DNA of 27,856 bases from an uncultured Alistipes sp. (GTDB taxonomy: Bacteria > Bacteroidota > Bacteroidia > Bacteroidales > Rikenellaceae), in contig CAUDHE010000025.1 in the NCBI GenBank assembly GCA_958449275.1, forward strand, positions 1 to 27,856, read 5' to 3'. The position numbers and the translations under genes were made by a program. Below the pieces are notes generated by a model. That model worked only from the letters and a program-made list of their open reading frames with translations, made no database searches and was not told where the DNA came from. The first letter of the stretch is position 1. Each line of letters opens with the position of its first letter. This document shows, piece after piece, positions 25,271 to 27,856 of this stretch.

Positions 25271-25849
25271 CTATTCGCGCCGTTCCTCCGTCATAGCTTT
25301 CTCGAAGCAATGGCGGCATAAAGGTTCGTAAGCCTCTTTTTCGCCGAGTTGCACCAGATTGTCGCCGCCGACGAGACGGTGCGAGTGGTTGGCGGGGTCG
25401 CCGCAGCGCATGCAGATGGCGTGCACCTTGGTGACGTATTCCGCCGTGGCCATCAATGCGGGCATGGGACCGAAAGGTCTGCCCGTGTAATCCGTGTCGA
25501 GTCCCGCCACTATGACCCTCACGCCCTGCGACGCGAGTCGGCGGCACACCTCGACTATGCCGTCGTCGAAGAACTGCGCCTCGTCGATGCCTACCACATC
25601 CACGTCGCCGCACAGCAGCAGAACGGTCTGCGGCGAGTCGACGGGCGTGGAGCGGATGGAGTGCCCTTCGTGCGACACCACCTCCTCACGCGAATAGCGC
25701 ACGTCGACACTCGGTTTGAATATCTCGACTTTTTGGTTGGCAAGCTCGGCACGGCGCAGACGACGTATCAGCTCCTCGGTTTTGCCCGAGAACATCGAAC
25801 CGCACACGACCTCGATCCAACCTCGCTGTTTGGGATTTTCGAAAAACAT
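25271..25849 (-). CDS. tdk: Thymidine kinase
   Basis: The 192-residue type II kinase phosphorylates thymidine to dTMP in salvage. P-loop GSMFSGKT at 17-24, catalytic Glu90 in DEAQFF (89-94), and a structural zinc site from Cys146, Cys149, Cys178 and Cys181 are all present. The start is the ATG at 25847-25849 (MFFENPKQRG); an upstream TTG in the same frame would overlap the intergenic repeat. It is convergent with the GH30 gene. Confidence 0.95.
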   Translation of the reverse strand: MFFENPKQRGWIEVVCGSMFSGKTEELIRRLRRAELANQKVEIFKPSVDVRYSREEVVSHEGHSIRSTPVDSPQTVLLLCGDVDVVGIDEAQFFDDGIVEVCRRLASQGVRVIVAGLDTDYTGRPFGPMPALMATAEYVTKVHAICMRCGDPANHSHRLVGGDNLVQLGEKEAYEPLCRHCFEKAMTEERRE

Positions 25850-25901
25850 AATTATAAAGCAACGGTAAACTGTCAGCCTCGCAGCAAAATGCAAGCTGTT
25901 C

Positions 25902-26007
25902 GCGATTCGCCGACGGCGGCAGGACGCAACGAGCTTCGGCGAGTTGCAGTCCGCCGCAGTGAGGCATCGGCGGCGAACTGCCTACGGCACAACGCGCTGT
26001 CGTTATA
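25902..26007 (+). repeat. REP-like repeat, copy A (tdk-murA gap)
   Basis: An intergenic element of about 105 bp, bounded by the near-inverted motifs GCGATTCGCC and GGCGAACTGC and followed by a weak hairpin. It shares TTCGCCGAC, an 18-bp block (25940-25957, one mismatch) and GGCGGCGAACTGCC with copy B, in the same order and orientation. Confidence 0.7.
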
Positions 26008-26036
26008 CAACGGTATTTTGCGAACAATCATAAAAA

Positions 26037-27347
26037 CTACTCCTCCGATCGGACGATCTTCGCACCCAGAGCATTCAGGCGACCGTCTATGTCGCGATAT
26101 CCGCGGTCGATCTGCTCGATATTCTGAATCACGCTCACTCCCTCGGCGCTCATGGCCGCTATAAGGAGCGCGACTCCCGCACGTATGTCGGGCGAAGTCA
26201 TCTTGGTGGCACGCAGACGTATGCGATGGTCGTGACCTATGACGGTGGCGCGGTGCGGGTCGCACAGAATTATCTGCGCTCCCATGTCGATGAGTTTGTC
26301 AACGAAGAACAGACGGCTCTCGAACATCTTCTGGTGGATGAGCACGGCGCCCTTGGCCTGCGTGGCCACCACCAGGAATATCGACAACAGGTCGGGAGTG
26401 AGTCCCGGCCACGGTGCGTCGGCTATGTTCATTATCGAACCGTCGATGAAACTCTCAATGCTGTAATGGTCCTGCTGCGGGATGTATATGTCGTCGCCGC
26501 GCTGCTCGAACCTGATGCCCATGCGTGCGAACTGCGCGGGGATAATGCCCAGATTTTCGTACGACACATTCTTTATGGTCAGCTCCGACTGCGTCATGGC
26601 CGCCATACCTATGAAACTGCCTATCTCGATCATGTCGGGCAGCAGCGTGTGTTCCGTGCCGCCCAGTTCACGCACGCCCTCGATGGTGAGCAGATTGGAC
26701 GCTATGCCCGAGATCCGCGCTCCCATGCGGTTGAGCATGCGGCACAACTGCTGCACGTAGGGTTCGCAGGCAGCATTATATATCGTGGTGGTGCCCTCGG
26801 CGAAGACCGAGGCCATGATTATGTTGGCCGTTCCCGTCACCGACGCTTCGTCGAGCAGCATGTAACATCCGTGCAGACGCTTCGCCTCCACCGAGAAGAA
26901 CTCCTCGGCCTGATCGAAGTCGAACGATGCGCCCAACTTTTGGAATCCGAGGAAGTGGGTGTCGAGTCTGCGGCGGCCTATCTTGTCGCCGCCGGGCTTG
27001 GGGATGTATCCGACTCCGAAACGCGCCAGCAGAGGTCCGATCATCATCACCGAGCCGCGCAGACGGCGGCAGCGTTCGTGATAGTCGTCGCTGCGGAGAT
27101 AGTCGAGATCGACATTTCGGGCGCGGAACGAATAACTGTCGCTGTCGAGGCGCTCCACCTCGACTCCCATCGCCGCCAGCAACTCGATGAGCTGCAACAC
27201 GTCGATAATCTGCGGCACGTTGTGCACCACGACCCTTTCGGGTGTGAGCAACACGGCGCACAATATCTGTAAAGCTTCATTCTTGGCACCCTGCGGTTGT
27301 ACGCTGCCTCGGAGGCGGGTTCCGCCCTCCACTCTGAATACGGACAT
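26037..27347 (-). CDS. murA: UDP-N-acetylglucosamine 1-carboxyvinyltransferase with Cys-to-Asp substitution
   Basis: The 436-residue enzyme transfers enolpyruvate to UDP-GlcNAc in the first committed step of peptidoglycan synthesis. KNEAL at 22-26 and the closing-loop region KPGGDKIGRRRLDTH at 117-131 identify MurA. The loop residue equivalent to E. coli Cys115 is Asp121 (GGDKIG in place of GGCxIG), as in Asp-type MurA of chlamydiae and mycobacteria. The other landmarks (TGTANIIMA, SEAREG-like MTSPDIRAGVALLIAAM) are intact. It has its own promoter at 27375-27406 and lies between the two repeat copies. Confidence 0.96.
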   Translation of the reverse strand: MSVFRVEGGTRLRGSVQPQGAKNEALQILCAVLLTPERVVVHNVPQIIDVLQLIELLAAMGVEVERLDSDSYSFRARNVDLDYLRSDDYHERCRRLRGSVMMIGPLLARFGVGYIPKPGGDKIGRRRLDTHFLGFQKLGASFDFDQAEEFFSVEAKRLHGCYMLLDEASVTGTANIIMASVFAEGTTTIYNAACEPYVQQLCRMLNRMGARISGIASNLLTIEGVRELGGTEHTLLPDMIEIGSFIGMAAMTQSELTIKNVSYENLGIIPAQFARMGIRFEQRGDDIYIPQQDHYSIESFIDGSIMNIADAPWPGLTPDLLSIFLVVATQAKGAVLIHQKMFESRLFFVDKLIDMGAQIILCDPHRATVIGHDHRIRLRATKMTSPDIRAGVALLIAAMSAEGVSVIQNIEQIDRGYRDIDGRLNALGAKIVRSEE

Positions 27348-27374
27348 AGGGTCTGTAAGGGTTTATGTTTTATG

Positions 27375-27406
27375 TAAAGATAATCTATTTAACGGTTATT
27401 CGCAAA
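27375..27406 (-). promoter_or_regulatory. Promoter of murA
   Basis: Minus-strand TTTG (27406-27403), 20 bp, TATCTTTA (27382-27375; one mismatch). It gives a short leader of about 20 nt before the ATG and places the murA start between the promoter and repeat B, so repeat B is upstream of it. Confidence 0.55.
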
Positions 27407-27424
27407 TAACTCGGATACGTAATC

Positions 27425-27521
27425 GCGGTTCGCCGACAGCGGAGGAGTGCACGAGCCTCGGGCGAGTCGCAGTCCGCCGCGCGTGATGGCGGCGAACTGC
27501 CGACACGGCACAGCCGTGTCG
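27425..27521 (+). repeat. REP-like repeat, copy B (murA-thioesterase gap)
   Basis: About 97 bp with the same order of motifs as copy A, starting GCGGTTCGCC and ending GGCGAACTGC, then a perfect 9-bp hairpin (27501-27509 with 27513-27521, ACA loop). Shared 18-bp block is 27463-27480. Confidence 0.72.
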
Positions 27522-27530
27522 TGATATGGT

Positions 27531-27856
27531 CTATTTCTCCGTCGGACAGAGTATCCGCCGCCACGCCTCGGGCACCTCCAGCGACAACTGACGCTCCTTG
27601 TCGAAAACCACCATCACGGTACGGCTGCGGCTGCACTCCTCCTCGCCGCGCATGATGCGTTGCAGCAACGTGAAGCTCTTATGCCCTATCTTCTCCGTAC
27701 GGGTCACCACGCATATCTCGTCGCCGAAGCGTATCTGGCTGAAAAAGTCGGTATTCACCGACACCGTAACGGCGGGAACCTGCGCCATAATCTCGGTGCG
27801 GCTCCACAATTCGCGGAAAAGATCGGTCTTGCCCTGATCGAAATACATCTGCTGGG
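27531..27856 (-). CDS. Hotdog-fold acyl-CoA thioesterase, N-terminus beyond the window
   Basis: About 108 C-terminal residues of a hotdog thioesterase of the 4-hydroxybenzoyl-CoA/YbgC-like class. The frame continues to the window edge past the internal Met at 27848. MYFDQGKTDLFRELW resembles the active-site helix, and VNTDFFSQIRFGDEICVVTRT followed by LQRIMRGEEECSRSRTVMVV is the central sheet. Such enzymes release the acyl group from CoA thioesters; the substrate is unknown. It precedes murA on the same strand, separated by repeat B. Confidence 0.8.
   Translation of the reverse strand, partial: QQMYFDQGKTDLFRELWSRTEIMAQVPAVTVSVNTDFFSQIRFGDEICVVTRTEKIGHKSFTLLQRIMRGEEECSRSRTVMVVFDKERQLSLEVPEAWRRILCPTEK

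Noticed and set aside
25850..25900. Promoter for tdk
   Set aside because: The only candidate, TACCGTTG with TTTTG 17 bp upstream, has a mismatch and a short spacer.
27501..27521. Perfect hairpin as a thioesterase terminator
   Set aside because: No T tract on either strand; it fits better as the hairpin of repeat copy B.

Overview
This window looks like chromosomal DNA of a G+C-rich member of the Bacteroidota, most likely the Rikenellaceae (Alistipes-like). The evidence is recurrent Bacteroidota-type promoters (TTTG, about 19-20 bp, TAnnTTTG), starts without clear Shine-Dalgarno sequences, a pdxJ / nadK-uppS-bamA-ompH-ompH envelope cluster, an undecaprenyl/Omp85/Skp set on one strand, a KorAB-type 2-oxoacid:ferredoxin oxidoreductase, PFL with its activase, and a MurA with Asp in place of the catalytic Cys. 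The genus is inference; the phylum is well supported.

Left part (1-6.1 kb): the 3' end of an ECF sigma factor (+) converges on a minus-strand group cstA - 226-aa unknown protein - secreted esterase. A tRNA-Thr(CGT) follows; its 3' end is repeated 181 bp downstream, and each copy is followed by its own terminator, which looks like an att scar. Next comes a compact candidate small RNA (minus) with a good promoter, 5' hairpin, tandem 9-mer and terminator, then an AraC-family regulator. About 0.9 kb of gene-free DNA rich in short hairpins follows.

Middle part (6-15.7 kb): korA-korB (minus), then an operon of an XRE/S24 LexA-like repressor and an EamA-type permease (minus). Divergent from the repressor is a two-gene (+) unit, a 96-aa protein overlapping an apparently intact phage terminase large subunit, with no other phage gene in view. 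The two promoters of this divergon face each other. Then pflB-pflA (+) with a strong terminator.

Right part (15.7-27.9 kb): a minus-strand cluster nadK, uppS, bamA, ompH, ompH (isoprenoid carrier synthesis and outer-membrane protein assembly), divergent from pdxJ - tRNA nucleotidyltransferase - GH30 lipoprotein (+). Then tdk, murA and a truncated hotdog thioesterase (minus). Two homologous, partly palindromic intergenic repeats lie on either side of murA, and a related copy sits near 5.9 kb.

Possible themes are the pyruvate/2-oxoacid node (CstA, KorAB, PFL) and envelope biogenesis (UppS, BamA, OmpH, MurA). The least ordinary items are the repressor/terminase divergon, the tRNA scar, the candidate small RNA and the REP-like repeats.
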